Numbered from the stretch's first letter, positions 56,601-64,000 are shown. The stretch is 64,000 nt of DNA from CAZYTM01 sp964649725 (GCA_964649725.1 CAZYTM010000002.1:1-64000), one strand, 5' to 3'. Translations and numbers: made by a program. Notes: generated by a model not told the origin, from the sequence alone.

Positions 56601-59147
56601 ACTGATCTTCAGGGCAAACGAGCGGTCAGTGGGGAGTCCGTTCAACACAAAGCTGCCGTCTGTCCCGGTGGTGGTGCTGACCAGTGGATTGCCGACGACC
56701 TGAACCTGTGCCCCCTGCTGCGGCTGGCCCATGTTGTTGACTACATTGGCACTCAGGCTGATCAGTGGGCCGGAATATATTGGCCAGCTGTCAAAGGCGA
56801 TGATCGGCATCCCGGCGCTGCCGGTCAGGTCGGCAAAAAGCAACTGCTCCGGATAGATCGGATCAGAAATGGTCATGCCGGTGGCCTGGTTGACCTGCAG
56901 CAGGACGGCATCTACATAGTTAGGGTCATAGCTTCTGAATCTGGAGCCGATTGCAGAGGCGAAGACCTTATAGAAGGTCGGCCCCACCTTCAGGTAATTA
57001 CCGGCTGTTACCGGTCCATGCTGGATAAGCGGCCAGTCAATCATGCTCGCAGGGTTCGAACTGACGCTGCTGACGCTCCAGCTGTTCAGCTGGGCGGTCG
57101 CCCAGCTGGCAAAGTATTCGATCGGTTGGTTGACCAGAGCTGCCAAGTTGATCGGGCCGGAGCCTATGGCGCCGGTCTGCTGGTCGCAGTTGGCGATTTC
57201 GGCGCCATTAAAGTCCATGCCGCTCCAGCTCCCTGGGCCGCCGATGATCACCGCGTAATAAGTACCAGCAATTTTCAGATACGTCCCAGGGAAGGGCGGG
57301 TTGAGGGGGGCATGCTGGCTGGCGAACCAGTCGATGGCGTTCGGGGGGTAACCGGTGTTGCCAGAGTTATAGCTGTAGACAGTCCAGCCGGTCGGCGGAG
57401 TCACGGTCGGGAAGGAGGTATAGAGTTCGATCGTCTGGCCGACGCTGGCCGTCATATTGGGCAATTGAGGAATGGTGTTCATCGGTGGGACAAAGAGCGG
57501 CGCACCAGTCGTTTGATCGCAATTCTGCAGAACTGCATAGACATAGGAAGGGTCGCTCCCCTCCCAGTGCATGCCGATGCCGCTACCGTTAACGTAATAG
57601 AAGGTGCCGCCTACCTTCAGATAGTTGCCGATACTGACAGGACCATGCTGGCTTTGCGGCCAATCGATACCATTAAGGGCAAACGGATCATAGCTGGCGA
57701 CCGTCCAGACCGATGCCGGCGCAGTAGCTGGCAATTTTATTCCGACTATTATTTGCGCTGTGTTGAGATAACCGTCATTGGTCGCTGAACGCACCACCGG
57801 CGCACCACCTTTGACTGCCAGAGAGCTGCCATCAGCGCTGAGAAAGTAGCCGTTGATCAGGCCGTCAGGGGCTGAGATGACCATCTCCCCATTGGAATAA
57901 ACATTATAAGTACAGCTGAAAGGTCCTACTGTTTTCGACGAGTTAGTGACCTGGGTGAAATACGGGGTCTGCATCGGGTCCTGCTCCGATGTATAGCGCT
58001 CCTGGAACTCGTTATAGTTGTAGCTGACCGTGCAGCCGCCGGCACCATCAAAGCTGGCTGTGATATCGTTAGCGGCATTAAAACTCATCACCGGGCCGAT
58101 ATCAGGTTTGAACAGGGTGTTGCTCTGCTCTCCGAGCCGGTAGGTTCCATTCAACATACTTATCCCCATGCCGCTCCCCAACTTCGTCCCGACATGCAGC
58201 TGGGCAGTGTACATGGTGCCGTCAATGTTATTTTCGATCCTGGCACCGCTCTTCAGCAACTGGCTGCCATTCGCGCTGACATGCCAACCGGCGATCGTCC
58301 CGCCACTGACCAGGTTGATGTCCAGGGCACCGTCCGCTGCCACCGAATAACTGCAGTCTGCATTCGTAACAGTTTCGGGTGAGCTGGCAACTTGAGTGAA
58401 ATATGGGAAGATTTGCAGTTCTTGTTCAGCCGAGTAACGCTCCTGGAATTCGTTGCCGAAATAGCTGACGTTGCAACTACCGCTACCGTCGAAGCTGACC
58501 TGCATCTCTTTGGCAGCCACCGTCCCCAGCACCGGACCAGAGATCGACTTGAAGAGTATGCTCTCGTTTTCGATTACTCTGTAATTCCCGTTCAACGAGC
58601 CATTATTGAGATTACTCCCCAGCTTCATCCCTACCAAAAGCTGGGTCTTGTTTATGGTGCCGATGCCATCACTGGAGGGTTCGGTCAATGCTCCGACCTT
58701 GAGCAGATTGTTACCGTCTGCACTCACCTGCCAGCCACTCACTACACCGCCAGGTCCCAGGTCAATGGCAAGAGCTCCGGATTGGGAGACCGTGTAGGTG
58801 CAGGATATGGGACCTGTCGACTGAGGGGAGCTGTTTACCTGGGTAAAGTAGGGGGTAGTGACATTCGGCTCCCCTGCTCCATATTGCTCCTGGAATTCGA
58901 TCCGGTTGAAGCTGACACTGCAGCCACCGGCGCCATCAAATGTGGCGCGTATGTCGTTGGCAGCTATCAGCCCCATCACCGGGCCGTTATCCAACTTGAA
59001 GTGGCTGCTCTCCTTTTCGGCGATCTTGTAGCTGCCGTTCAGCGACGCCACGCCCATCCCCGACAGCTCCTGGGCCAGTACCGGCGACACACCGCAGACC
59101 AGCATCACCATTGTCATTAACAGACCGAGCCAATTTCTTATCTTCAT
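53610..59147 (-). CDS. giant secreted multidomain repeat protein (CarboxypepD_reg and Fn3-like modules)
   Basis: 1845 residues. Signal peptide to ~25. Residues ~30-465: three copies of a ~145-residue unit (SLNGSYKIAEKES, DGAGGCSVSF, EFQEQYGA.., PYFTQV) that I do not recognise. ~480-765: three copies of a second unknown unit (IDWPQSQHGPV, GNYLKVGGTFY). ~795-1460: about six carboxypeptidase-regulatory-like beta-sandwiches (GAISGKVTDQNNNG, GNYRLRA). ~1465-1845: four Fn3-like modules, the first two identical. It is an exported surface protein; binding to sugar or host surfaces is only a guess. A strong promoter precedes it. Confidence 0.88.
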   Translation of the reverse strand: MKIRNWLGLLMTMVMLVCGVSPVLAQELSGMGVASLNGSYKIAEKESSHFKLDNGPVMGLIAANDIRATFDGAGGCSVSFNRIEFQEQYGAGEPNVTTPYFTQVNSSPQSTGPISCTYTVSQSGALAIDLGPGGVVSGWQVSADGNNLLKVGALTEPSSDGIGTINKTQLLVGMKLGSNLNNGSLNGNYRVIENESILFKSISGPVLGTVAAKEMQVSFDGSGSCNVSYFGNEFQERYSAEQELQIFPYFTQVASSPETVTNADCSYSVAADGALDINLVSGGTIAGWHVSANGSQLLKSGARIENNIDGTMYTAQLHVGTKLGSGMGISMLNGTYRLGEQSNTLFKPDIGPVMSFNAANDITASFDGAGGCTVSYNYNEFQERYTSEQDPMQTPYFTQVTNSSKTVGPFSCTYNVYSNGEMVISAPDGLINGYFLSADGSSLAVKGGAPVVRSATNDGYLNTAQIIVGIKLPATAPASVWTVASYDPFALNGIDWPQSQHGPVSIGNYLKVGGTFYYVNGSGIGMHWEGSDPSYVYAVLQNCDQTTGAPLFVPPMNTIPQLPNMTASVGQTIELYTSFPTVTPPTGWTVYSYNSGNTGYPPNAIDWFASQHAPLNPPFPGTYLKIAGTYYAVIIGGPGSWSGMDFNGAEIANCDQQTGAIGSGPINLAALVNQPIEYFASWATAQLNSWSVSSVSSNPASMIDWPLIQHGPVTAGNYLKVGPTFYKVFASAIGSRFRSYDPNYVDAVLLQVNQATGMTISDPIYPEQLLFADLTGSAGMPIIAFDSWPIYSGPLISLSANVVNNMGQPQQGAQVQVVGNPLVSTTTGTDGSFVLNGLPTDRSFALKISASGFLPIYTADFTSSSNIIIPTCRAFGLLNDADKLASGTDQGSGLILGSLVDEVAPCQSDTVSGAQIFAYDFNDPQTTYKVNFGNNGLFSIVNLPDGVKVRVVASKMGMVFKDAIFQVKGDGVNIGAVLGTVAPSITGWVSSSGGTALANVMVEARNEQNSPIAFTSTDSVGSYRFFNLAPGNYRLFFFTAQNEGYMPLWYVNGSDFNSATPVQVSSLVTTENVNVIMMKGGTISGLVTNTSGQPLSGITVYYGKAESYGPWPSVSTGADGTYSINGLTSGNYLVQFDGQSLGYPSSYYNNSLTLDGAQQIAIAGEAVVSNINAVLNQGAVISGRATDLNNNGISNIYVTLFDEQMNFINSVNTGSNGNYSFNNLQPGSYKVRFQGNGSPYIEQWYNNATDFASALPVTVITSSVNNGIDAKMIVGGAISGKVTDQNNNGLNFIGVWVYNNSGQFVTAVFTAANGNYTVNGLPSGNYRLRATPSSTYASNWYGNSSKLATATPVTLVAPATVSFINIALEKFGAISGRLTDQAGQPIVNSVAVVYNSDGEMISAPFADSNGNYMVPELRPGNYKVNFQAFDYPQRWYNNALNMASATQVTVVADRVTSGIDGMLVRDNQPAIKPASLWVRGSTSTATNPIVWGASTTPGASYEVEEATDALFTQNLRQVYSGNALSSDVTVAASGKYYYRVRALADGYQASVWVNSVASTVTLITAKPASLWVRSSTSTATNPIVWGASTTPGASYEVEEATDALFTQNLRQVYSGNALSSDVTVAASGKYYYRVRALADGYQASVWVNSVASTVTLITAKPASLWVRPASANGEIAIVWGSSTTTGASYVVEESTNAEFTASIQIYSGSALNLTISGKLNGTYYYRVKAVANGFNESAWKTTDHGCLVSRTANPPTSIWVRPASVNGETAVSWVASTTPGATYLVEEATDAEFVSVKQVYGGSNILIKLPGRTNGSYYYRVKAIAADFNESPWKTGKNPCVVTRP
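54151..54707 (-). repeat. exact 282-bp tandem duplication encoding two identical Fn3-like modules
   Basis: The sequence from 54151 recurs from 54433 with no differences seen until about 54707. The period is 282 bases (94 codons), so the frame is kept. Neighbouring modules differ at many positions, so this duplication is recent. Confidence 0.93.
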
Positions 59148-59218
59148 CCCTGCCCCCCCTAACTACTTGATATTAAAAAATTAATAAATAATTACTAATT
59201 ATTTTATAGTGATAACGG

Positions 59219-59247
59219 TTTATACTGAAAATAGCACGTAAAGTCAA
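59219..59247 (-). promoter_or_regulatory. sigma-70 promoter of the giant gene at 53610
   Basis: TTGACT (59242-59247), a 17-base spacer and TATAAA (59219-59224) on the minus strand. The start would be near 59211, giving a ~64-base AT-rich leader. Confidence 0.85.
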
Positions 59248-59320
59248 TACATTAAGATTATAACAATATCTAACAAGGAACGTTGAGAGGACAAGCGAAC
59301 ATTGCCGAGAGATTTAAGAC

Positions 59321-59360
59321 TCCAGGGGGACTGTCCCTTTAAGGGGACTGTCCCCCTGGA
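59321..59360. repeat. paired REP palindromes at the 3' end of the RAYT gene
   Basis: TCCAGGGGGACTGTCCC, a TTTAA centre, then GGGGACTGTCCCCCTGGA: a near-perfect 40-base inverted pair. The RAYT stop codon (59339-59341) and its last codons lie inside. Confidence 0.92.
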
Positions 59361-59842
59361 AGTACCAGCGGCAAATCTCCCAGCATTGACTCACATGCCA
59401 AACCGCAACGTTCGCGATGGGACGACCAGTACCAGTTTGCTGATGTCTCAACCAATCCGGCGCGGACCGGATTCTCTTCAATGTAACAGGCCACTGTCAG
59501 AAAGTATTCGTCATCCTCTACCGGTATACTCTTGTAGCGACCCTGCCAGAGATGCCCACTGCTCTGGTAATGAGTATGATAACGTCTGACATGGGTAGTC
59601 ATCAACCACTGCATGCACCGGCTCAGATCTTCCCCTGCCACAGCCTTTACCAGCAGATGAAAATGGTTGGGCATCAGGCAGTATGCATACAATGCTATCC
59701 TATGTCTTACCAGTGCCTCTCTTAACAGGGTTATGAATGCCTTATAATCGGCATCCTTGTGAAAAACCTGCTGCAGGCCATTACCGCGATTGAGAATATG
59801 ATATATTCCGTCATCGGTTATTATTCTAGCATTTCGTGGCAT
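59339..59842 (-). CDS. REP-associated tyrosine transposase (RAYT, Y1/TnpA-REP family)
   Basis: 167 residues. The start MPRNARIITDDGIYHILNRG, the HUH-type metal motif YCLMPNHFHLLVKA near residue 58 and the catalytic-Tyr region VRRYHTHYQSSGHLWQGRYKS near 90 define the Y1 single-strand transposase family. RAYTs are single-copy domesticated enzymes thought to spread REP hairpins. Paired REPs stand on both sides, and the C-terminal PGGQSP is read from the downstream REP. It is a little short for the family, so the original end may be lost. AGGAGGG precedes the ATG. Confidence 0.93.
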   Translation of the reverse strand: MPRNARIITDDGIYHILNRGNGLQQVFHKDADYKAFITLLREALVRHRIALYAYCLMPNHFHLLVKAVAGEDLSRCMQWLMTTHVRRYHTHYQSSGHLWQGRYKSIPVEDDEYFLTVACYIEENPVRAGLVETSANWYWSSHRERCGLACESMLGDLPLVLPGGQSP

Positions 59843-59858
59843 TTGCCCTCCTTGGCGA

Positions 59859-59892
59859 TGGGGACTGTCCCCTTAAAGGGACTGTCCCCCTA
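59859..59892. repeat. paired REP palindromes at the 5' end of the RAYT gene
   Basis: TGGGGACTGTCCCC, TTAAA, GGGACTGTCCCCCTA, 17 bases upstream of the RAYT start. It is the same pair architecture as at 59321. Confidence 0.9.
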
Positions 59893-59933
59893 TGAATTTC
59901 AGTCCCCCTATATACTTTCTTAAGCTCTAGCTG

Positions 59934-60620
59934 CTAAGAGGGACAGGCACCTGCGGAGCCAGTCCCGAAAATACTCAACATCCCCTTCTGCAGATAATCA
60001 GCCAGCCCTCTCGCTTCGTGGGCGTCGCTGCCGAAGCAGTGGTACCAGCCTTTGGTCAGAAATCTCTCAGCGGTCTGGCTGGCGCGGCTGCCGTAGATAC
60101 CGGCAAAGCTGCCGATGTTCCCCTGAAAACGACACCCCATACTCCGCAGCGCTTCGATCTGGTCATCCGGGGCATCGCGGAAATAGAAACAGCGCTCCGG
60201 ATGGGCGATGAGCGGCACCAGTTGACGGCGCAGCACCTCCCCCAATATCGTATTGAAATAGGGGCCACCCCCGTTCAGGGGGGCCTCGACCAGCAACAGA
60301 CGGGTCTCCCCCAGTGGCAGCGGGTCGTCCAGCAACTCCGGGAGGAATTCATCGAGATAGTACTCCATCCCGACATCGAGCTTAAGCGGGATGCTCCGGC
60401 GCTCCAGTTCATTCTGCAGCTCAGCCACCTGCTGCCGGACGATCTCCGGAGTGACGAAATAGGAGCCTTTGATACAGTGGGGGGTGCAATGGACCTTGAC
60501 AAAACCGTGCCCGGCCAAGATCGCTGCCATGGCGAGCGATTCGTCAAGGGTTGCCGGACCGTCGTCAAGACCGGGGAGGAGATGGCAGTGGTGGTCGATA
60601 TGGTTTTGCGCTGGTTCCAT
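59934..60620 (-). CDS. CpsB/CapC-type Mn-dependent protein tyrosine phosphatase (PHP family)
   Basis: 228 residues. PHP metal motifs IDHHCHLLPGLDDGP near residue 8, HCTPHCIKG near 44, HPERC near 139 and GSDAHEARG near 197 are those of CpsB/YwqE. These enzymes dephosphorylate the C-terminal tyrosine cluster of BY-kinases and so tune polymer length; the cognate kinase lies just upstream. The last residues, FGTGSAGACPS, are translated from a REP-like repeat at 59936-59967, so the natural C-terminus has probably been exchanged for repeat sequence. Confidence 0.92.
   Translation of the reverse strand: MEPAQNHIDHHCHLLPGLDDGPATLDESLAMAAILAGHGFVKVHCTPHCIKGSYFVTPEIVRQQVAELQNELERRSIPLKLDVGMEYYLDEFLPELLDDPLPLGETRLLLVEAPLNGGGPYFNTILGEVLRRQLVPLIAHPERCFYFRDAPDDQIEALRSMGCRFQGNIGSFAGIYGSRASQTAERFLTKGWYHCFGSDAHEARGLADYLQKGMLSIFGTGSAGACPS
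59936..59967. repeat. REP-like palindrome (GGGACAGGCACC type) within the cpsB 3' end
   Basis: AAGAGGGACAGGCACCTGCGGAGCCAGTCCC, identical or nearly so to the REP-like half of the composites at 26946 and 60684. Confidence 0.85.
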
Positions 60621-60644
60621 CTGAATCTGTCTCGGTAATTTAAA

Positions 60645-60679
60645 AGGGGGACTGTCCCTTTAAGGGGACTGTCCCCCTA
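60645..60679. repeat. paired REP palindromes upstream of cpsB
   Basis: AGGGGGACTGTCCC, TTTAA, GGGGACTGTCCCCCT; inverted pair as at 59321. Confidence 0.9.
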
Positions 60680-60683
60680 TGTC

Positions 60684-60830
60684 CAAGAGGGACAGGCACC
60701 TGCGGAGCCAGTCCCTTAAATACCTCTCTCTTGCCACGGATGTTCACAGATTTACACGGATGAAGAGCTTAAACCCAAAAAGATTGTTGTTGTCATCAGT
60801 GAACATCCGTGTAATCCGTGGCTAATAAGC
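60684..60830 (+). repeat. composite repeat: REP-like palindrome plus CCACGGAT-type inverted repeat, copy 2
   Basis: Homologous to 26829-26983 read on the other strand. The REP-like part is at 60684-60716, then CCTCTCTCTT, then inverted-repeat arms GCCACGGATGTTCACAG (60733) and CATCCGTGTAATCCGTGGC (to 60822). The gap 60621-60912 holds only repeats, ending with another REP pair at 60842-60873. Confidence 0.82.
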
Positions 60831-60841
60831 TTATGCGCAGT

Positions 60842-60873
60842 TGGGGACTGTCCCTTTAAGGGGACTGTCCCCT
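60842..60873. repeat. paired REP palindromes downstream of the BY-kinase gene
   Basis: TGGGGACTGTCCC, TTTAA, GGGGACTGTCCCCTA, 40 bases past the kinase stop. Confidence 0.88.
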
Positions 60874-60912
60874 AAATTCACAGTTGGGAGAATATCAGGT
60901 ATAGTCCACTCC

Positions 60913-63255
60913 TCAAGATAATTTACCTGGGCGGAAAATTCTTTTCCACCAGACCTTCTTCTCGGATACAGCTTCGTCTCCATAGTAACCATAACCATAG
61001 CGATAACCATAGGAGCCATAATATTCAAACCCTCGACCGGTCCGATCATTGATGACGACACCGGCGACATGGGCTGAGGTTGAACGGAGCAGTTCTCTCA
61101 TATGCTCACCAGCTTTGCGGGGTACCCGACCGGCCTCTATCACAACTATCACCAGATCTGCCAGCGGGGTCAGAACCTGGGCATCGGCAACCGCCAGCAT
61201 CGGTGGCGCATCTATGACGATAAAATCGTAACTATCACGTAATTGGCTCATTACCGCAACCATCCGCTCTGAACCGAGCAGTTCTGCCGGATTGGGGGGC
61301 AATACACCGGCACTTATATAGTCGATTCCGACACCATTGGTGACCCGGATAACCTTTGCAAGTTCTGCGTCGCCGGCCAGGACCTCTGATAGTCCTGGGC
61401 TCCGCTCAGACCTGAACATATTGTGCAGCGAAGGACGCCTAAGATCACACCCCATCAGGAGAACCCTGGCACTGGTCTGCGCCTGGATAATAGCCAGATT
61501 GGTAGATATGGTCGTTTTCCCCTCACCCGGATAACAGCTGGTCAGAAGAATAGTCTTACCCTCACGGCCGACGCCTGCAAAATGTAGGGCGGTACGAAGC
61601 GTCCGAAAAGCCTCGGCAGCGGAAGATTTAGGCTCATGATAGGTTATCAGTGTCTCGGCAAGACCTTCATCCCCTTCGTGATCATGTGGAATGTGGGGAA
61701 TTGTACCGAGGATTGGAAAACCGGTGATCCGTTTCGCCTCGTCCCCCTCCTTGATGGTATCGTCCATATAGTCATGGAAAAAGGCTAGCCCCACGCCGAA
61801 CATACAGCCGACCAGCAGACCGAGAACCAGATTCTTGGCCTTTCTCGGCTTGATCGGGCGATCCGGTGTAATGGCAGGATCGACGATATTGATGTTGCTG
61901 ATGGTGGAGGCCTTGGCGATACGCGCCTCTTCATGCTTCTGCAGCAGGAAAGTATAGATGTCACCATTCACCTTGGCGACCCTGGTGAGCCTTACCAGTT
62001 CCCGTTCAGCAGTCGGGAACTGTTTCAACTTGACCTCGTAGAGAGCTATACGGCGGCTTATCTCAATCTCCTGTTTGGCAAAATTGTTCCGCGAAGTTTC
62101 ATACGTAGCCTGAAGTTTGCGCTGCTGTTCCTCTATCTGGCTCTGAATGGTACGGACCGCCGGATGCTCCTTGGTGTAGTCCGACAGCAACGCACCCTTC
62201 TGCAGTTCCAGCTCTGCCAGTCTGGTCGCCATCCCGGCCACCAGCGGATCGTCACGCATTATTGCCGGTGAGTAGGTTGACCCTTTGCGCTGGGCCTCTT
62301 TAAGGGAAGCTAGGGCAAACTCGATCTGTTTTTTCTGTAATATGACTCCGGCGCGCTCCTTCTCGGTCTCGGAAAATTTCTTGATCAACTCCTCGGCCTC
62401 GGTATCGAGTTTCACCACCCCTGCTGAGGTCTTATACCCCTGCAGGCTACCTTCCGCCTTGTCCAGCTCCTCCCTGACCCCTTTCAGCTGGGTCTCGACA
62501 AATTCGACCGTGCGGCTCGCCTCTTCAGACTTCAGGGCGACTGTCTTGTCCAGATAAGCCTGCACAAGGTTGTTGACCACATCGCGGGCCTCGACCGGGT
62601 CTGTATCGGTGTAGGAGATGCGGATTATACTGGTCTTCTTCCCCACCTCGACCGCCTTGACCACCTCGCGGAAATCATTTACCGTGTCATTGAATGGCAA
62701 AAGTTCGAGCCGGAACTGGTCCTTCTCTTTCCCCTTCAGCTCATTGATGAGGAGATTGACCCCTTTCCCCTGCATCAACTGCCCGCTCTTCCCGGTACCT
62801 ACAACTGCCCCATCCGCGTTTCGAACGCTGTATGTGTCTGCACCGGTAAGCTCGACAAGATATTCTGGCTCCTTTTCGGTTGAGGTGAAATCAAGCAACT
62901 TGAAAACAAGCCCCTCCGACCTCTTGGACACCTGCCAGTCGAGATGTAATCTTTTTACAACCGCCTCGGCATTGGTACGGGACTTGATTATCTCGATTTC
63001 GGAATCTACCGGACTGACATTACTCAGGGCAAGTTCGCCGAGGATACCTGTCTTGGTCTTCTCATCCTTTACATGGAGAACAGCTGAAGCTTCATAAACC
63101 GGCTTCTTTATAAATGTATAGAGTGCTACCAGCAGAAACAGGAAGGAAAAGGCAATGGCAAAGGTTCGCCGCCTCCTGAGTATGACATTTAGATAGTCCT
63201 GCAGATGAATCTCTTCATTTTTGAACTGTTCGGACGGAGCTGTTTGATTGGACAT
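60913..63255 (-). CDS. polysaccharide co-polymerase and bacterial tyrosine kinase (Wzz-Wzc fusion type)
   Basis: 780 residues. N-terminal Wzz domain with a first membrane helix (~33-52), a long periplasmic coiled-coil/GNVR region, a second helix (~470-490), then the cytosolic BY-kinase: Walker A SCYPGEGKTTIS (~568), Walker A' LLMGCDLRRPS (~600), Walker B FIVIDAPPMLAVADAQ (~680). The C-terminal tyrosine cluster (GFEYYGSYGYRYGYGYYG) is the autophosphorylation site. It controls chain length together with the CpsB phosphatase and the Wza channel. Confidence 0.94.
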   Translation of the reverse strand: MSNQTAPSEQFKNEEIHLQDYLNVILRRRRTFAIAFSFLFLLVALYTFIKKPVYEASAVLHVKDEKTKTGILGELALSNVSPVDSEIEIIKSRTNAEAVVKRLHLDWQVSKRSEGLVFKLLDFTSTEKEPEYLVELTGADTYSVRNADGAVVGTGKSGQLMQGKGVNLLINELKGKEKDQFRLELLPFNDTVNDFREVVKAVEVGKKTSIIRISYTDTDPVEARDVVNNLVQAYLDKTVALKSEEASRTVEFVETQLKGVREELDKAEGSLQGYKTSAGVVKLDTEAEELIKKFSETEKERAGVILQKKQIEFALASLKEAQRKGSTYSPAIMRDDPLVAGMATRLAELELQKGALLSDYTKEHPAVRTIQSQIEEQQRKLQATYETSRNNFAKQEIEISRRIALYEVKLKQFPTAERELVRLTRVAKVNGDIYTFLLQKHEEARIAKASTISNINIVDPAITPDRPIKPRKAKNLVLGLLVGCMFGVGLAFFHDYMDDTIKEGDEAKRITGFPILGTIPHIPHDHEGDEGLAETLITYHEPKSSAAEAFRTLRTALHFAGVGREGKTILLTSCYPGEGKTTISTNLAIIQAQTSARVLLMGCDLRRPSLHNMFRSERSPGLSEVLAGDAELAKVIRVTNGVGIDYISAGVLPPNPAELLGSERMVAVMSQLRDSYDFIVIDAPPMLAVADAQVLTPLADLVIVVIEAGRVPRKAGEHMRELLRSTSAHVAGVVINDRTGRGFEYYGSYGYRYGYGYYGDEAVSEKKVWWKRIFRPGKLS

Positions 63256-63326
63256 TTATCTACCTATAGATAATTATTTTCAAAATTTAGCAACTCAATT
63301 CAAATCATATATATACAAATAGATAT

Positions 63327-64000
63327 CTATTTACTCAAAAACTTCACCTGCACAAACGGGTTCAAAATGGCGCTGACCGCCTGGAGCGACGGGAGCATCT
63401 CGGCCAGGGCATCATTCCAGTTGCCGATGCTGCTCTTGGGGAGGAAGACCACGTCACCATCCATGAGCGGCAGCGGCAGCGCCTCACCGCGGAGGATCTG
63501 CTCGAAATCTACAACCAGCAGTTCGCCGCGGGTCGTTGAAAAAGAGCGGATGATCCGCACCTGGCGATGGTTGAAGCCGGTGTCGCGCAGCTCGGCGCTG
63601 GCGATCGCCTGGGCCAGGGTCAGGCCGCCGTTTGGCAGCGGTACCGGACCCGGCTTCTTCACTGCGCCAAAGACAAAGACCTGCTGGCTGCGGTTGTCCG
63701 GTATGTAGATGGTGTCACCACCCTTGAGCCAGATATTCCCCTGCTGGGTGGTGCCGTTCAAGAGATTGTAGATATCGACCGGTACAACCTTGCCATCGCG
63801 GGAGAGACGGGCGGCACGGAGGTTGGCGGCGCTGTCGAAACCGCCACCCAGGGAGATCCCCTGCAGCAGTGTGAGCGGGCGGTCCATATAGCTTGTGCCA
63901 GGTGAGCGGAACTGCCCCAGCAGATAGAGCGGGGTGCTCCGGTATTCGGCCACCTCCACCACCACCCAGGGGTCTTTCAGGTAGGTCCGGTATGACTCCT
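63327..64000 (-). CDS. polysaccharide export outer-membrane protein (Wza/SLBB family), N-terminal part outside window
   Basis: The frame stays open through base 64000, so the gene starts beyond the window; the GTG at 63965 is internal. Visible are VVEVAEYRSTPLYLLGQFRSPGTSYM and VFVFGAVKKPGPVPLPNG, two SLBB-type beta-grasp units, and NIWLKGGDTIYIPDNRSQ between them. These form the periplasmic rings of the Wza-like export channel. It is followed by the BY-kinase after 71 bases, the standard wza-wzc order. Confidence 0.9.
   Translation of the reverse strand, partial: ESYRTYLKDPWVVVEVAEYRSTPLYLLGQFRSPGTSYMDRPLTLLQGISLGGGFDSAANLRAARLSRDGKVVPVDIYNLLNGTTQQGNIWLKGGDTIYIPDNRSQQVFVFGAVKKPGPVPLPNGGLTLAQAIASAELRDTGFNHRQVRIIRSFSTTRGELLVVDFEQILRGEALPLPLMDGDVVFLPKSSIGNWNDALAEMLPSLQAVSAILNPFVQVKFLSK

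Noticed and set aside
56373..57788. 471-codon plus-strand open frame
   Set aside because: It lies opposite the repeat-rich gene at 53610 and has no recognisable features, no signal peptide and no ribosome site.

Overview
The window looks like chromosome of a Geobacter-type Desulfuromonadales bacterium. This is inferred, since no marker gene was compared. The pointers are about 55-60% GC in the core genes, a PyrR-attenuated pyrimidine operon, a CusCBA efflux operon, a GEMM-type riboswitch with the adenine typical of the Geobacter cGAMP-sensing subclass, and several families of structured intergenic repeats. Nearly all genes lie on the minus strand.

Layout. 1-2360 (+): AT-rich end of an Rhs/YD-repeat toxin gene with a putative membrane immunity gene, then a broken second toxin tip with its own membrane-protein partner. 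2409-5933 (-): a VOC protein, tRNA-Gly(GCC) with clear promoter and terminator, and a four-gene operon (heavy-metal-associated protein, DUF2318 protein, FtsX-like permease, LolD-like ATPase) that resembles part of the P19-type iron uptake systems. 6317-12862 (-): cusCBA plus a His/Met-rich periplasmic protein. 13152-26476 (-): pyrR-pyrB-pyrC-carA-radical SAM-carB-greA-DUF1858-recG-ppnP-gluQRS, headed by a promoter, a PyrR binding loop and an intrinsic attenuator. Four related stem-loop repeats occupy the gaps between the pyr/car genes. 27023-29570: lepB and lepA. 29799-31538: a lipoprotein and an outer-membrane barrel, the latter with its Shine-Dalgarno sequence paired in a hairpin.

31535-64000 (-) is a surface polysaccharide locus. 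Read in transcription order it has wza (cut by the window end), a Wzz/BY-kinase, a CpsB phosphatase, a REP-associated (RAYT) transposase, two giant secreted repeat proteins (1846 and 1769 codons with stop), a secreted beta-carbonic anhydrase fused to the same C-terminal modules, a beta-propeller lipoprotein, a glycosidase-like TIM-barrel protein, Wzx, Wzy, a GT4 glycosyltransferase, an initiating sugar transferase, a hexapeptide acyltransferase, a PLP sugar aminotransferase, a CapD-like dehydratase/epimerase, a VanZ-like protein, GalE and YjbH.

The most interesting signals are: (i) a GEMM-I riboswitch with A at the specificity position, probably sensing 3',3'-cGAMP, in front of the carbonic-anhydrase fusion; (ii) a shared Fn3-like module of about 95 residues, present 14 times in three neighbouring secreted proteins; (iii) a RAYT gene bracketed by paired REP palindromes, with REP-type sequence scattered through the window and forming the C-termini of three genes; (iv) four co-folding repeats inside the pyrimidine operon; (v) RecG carrying an N-terminal AbrB-like domain; and (vi) a displaced Rhs toxin tip.
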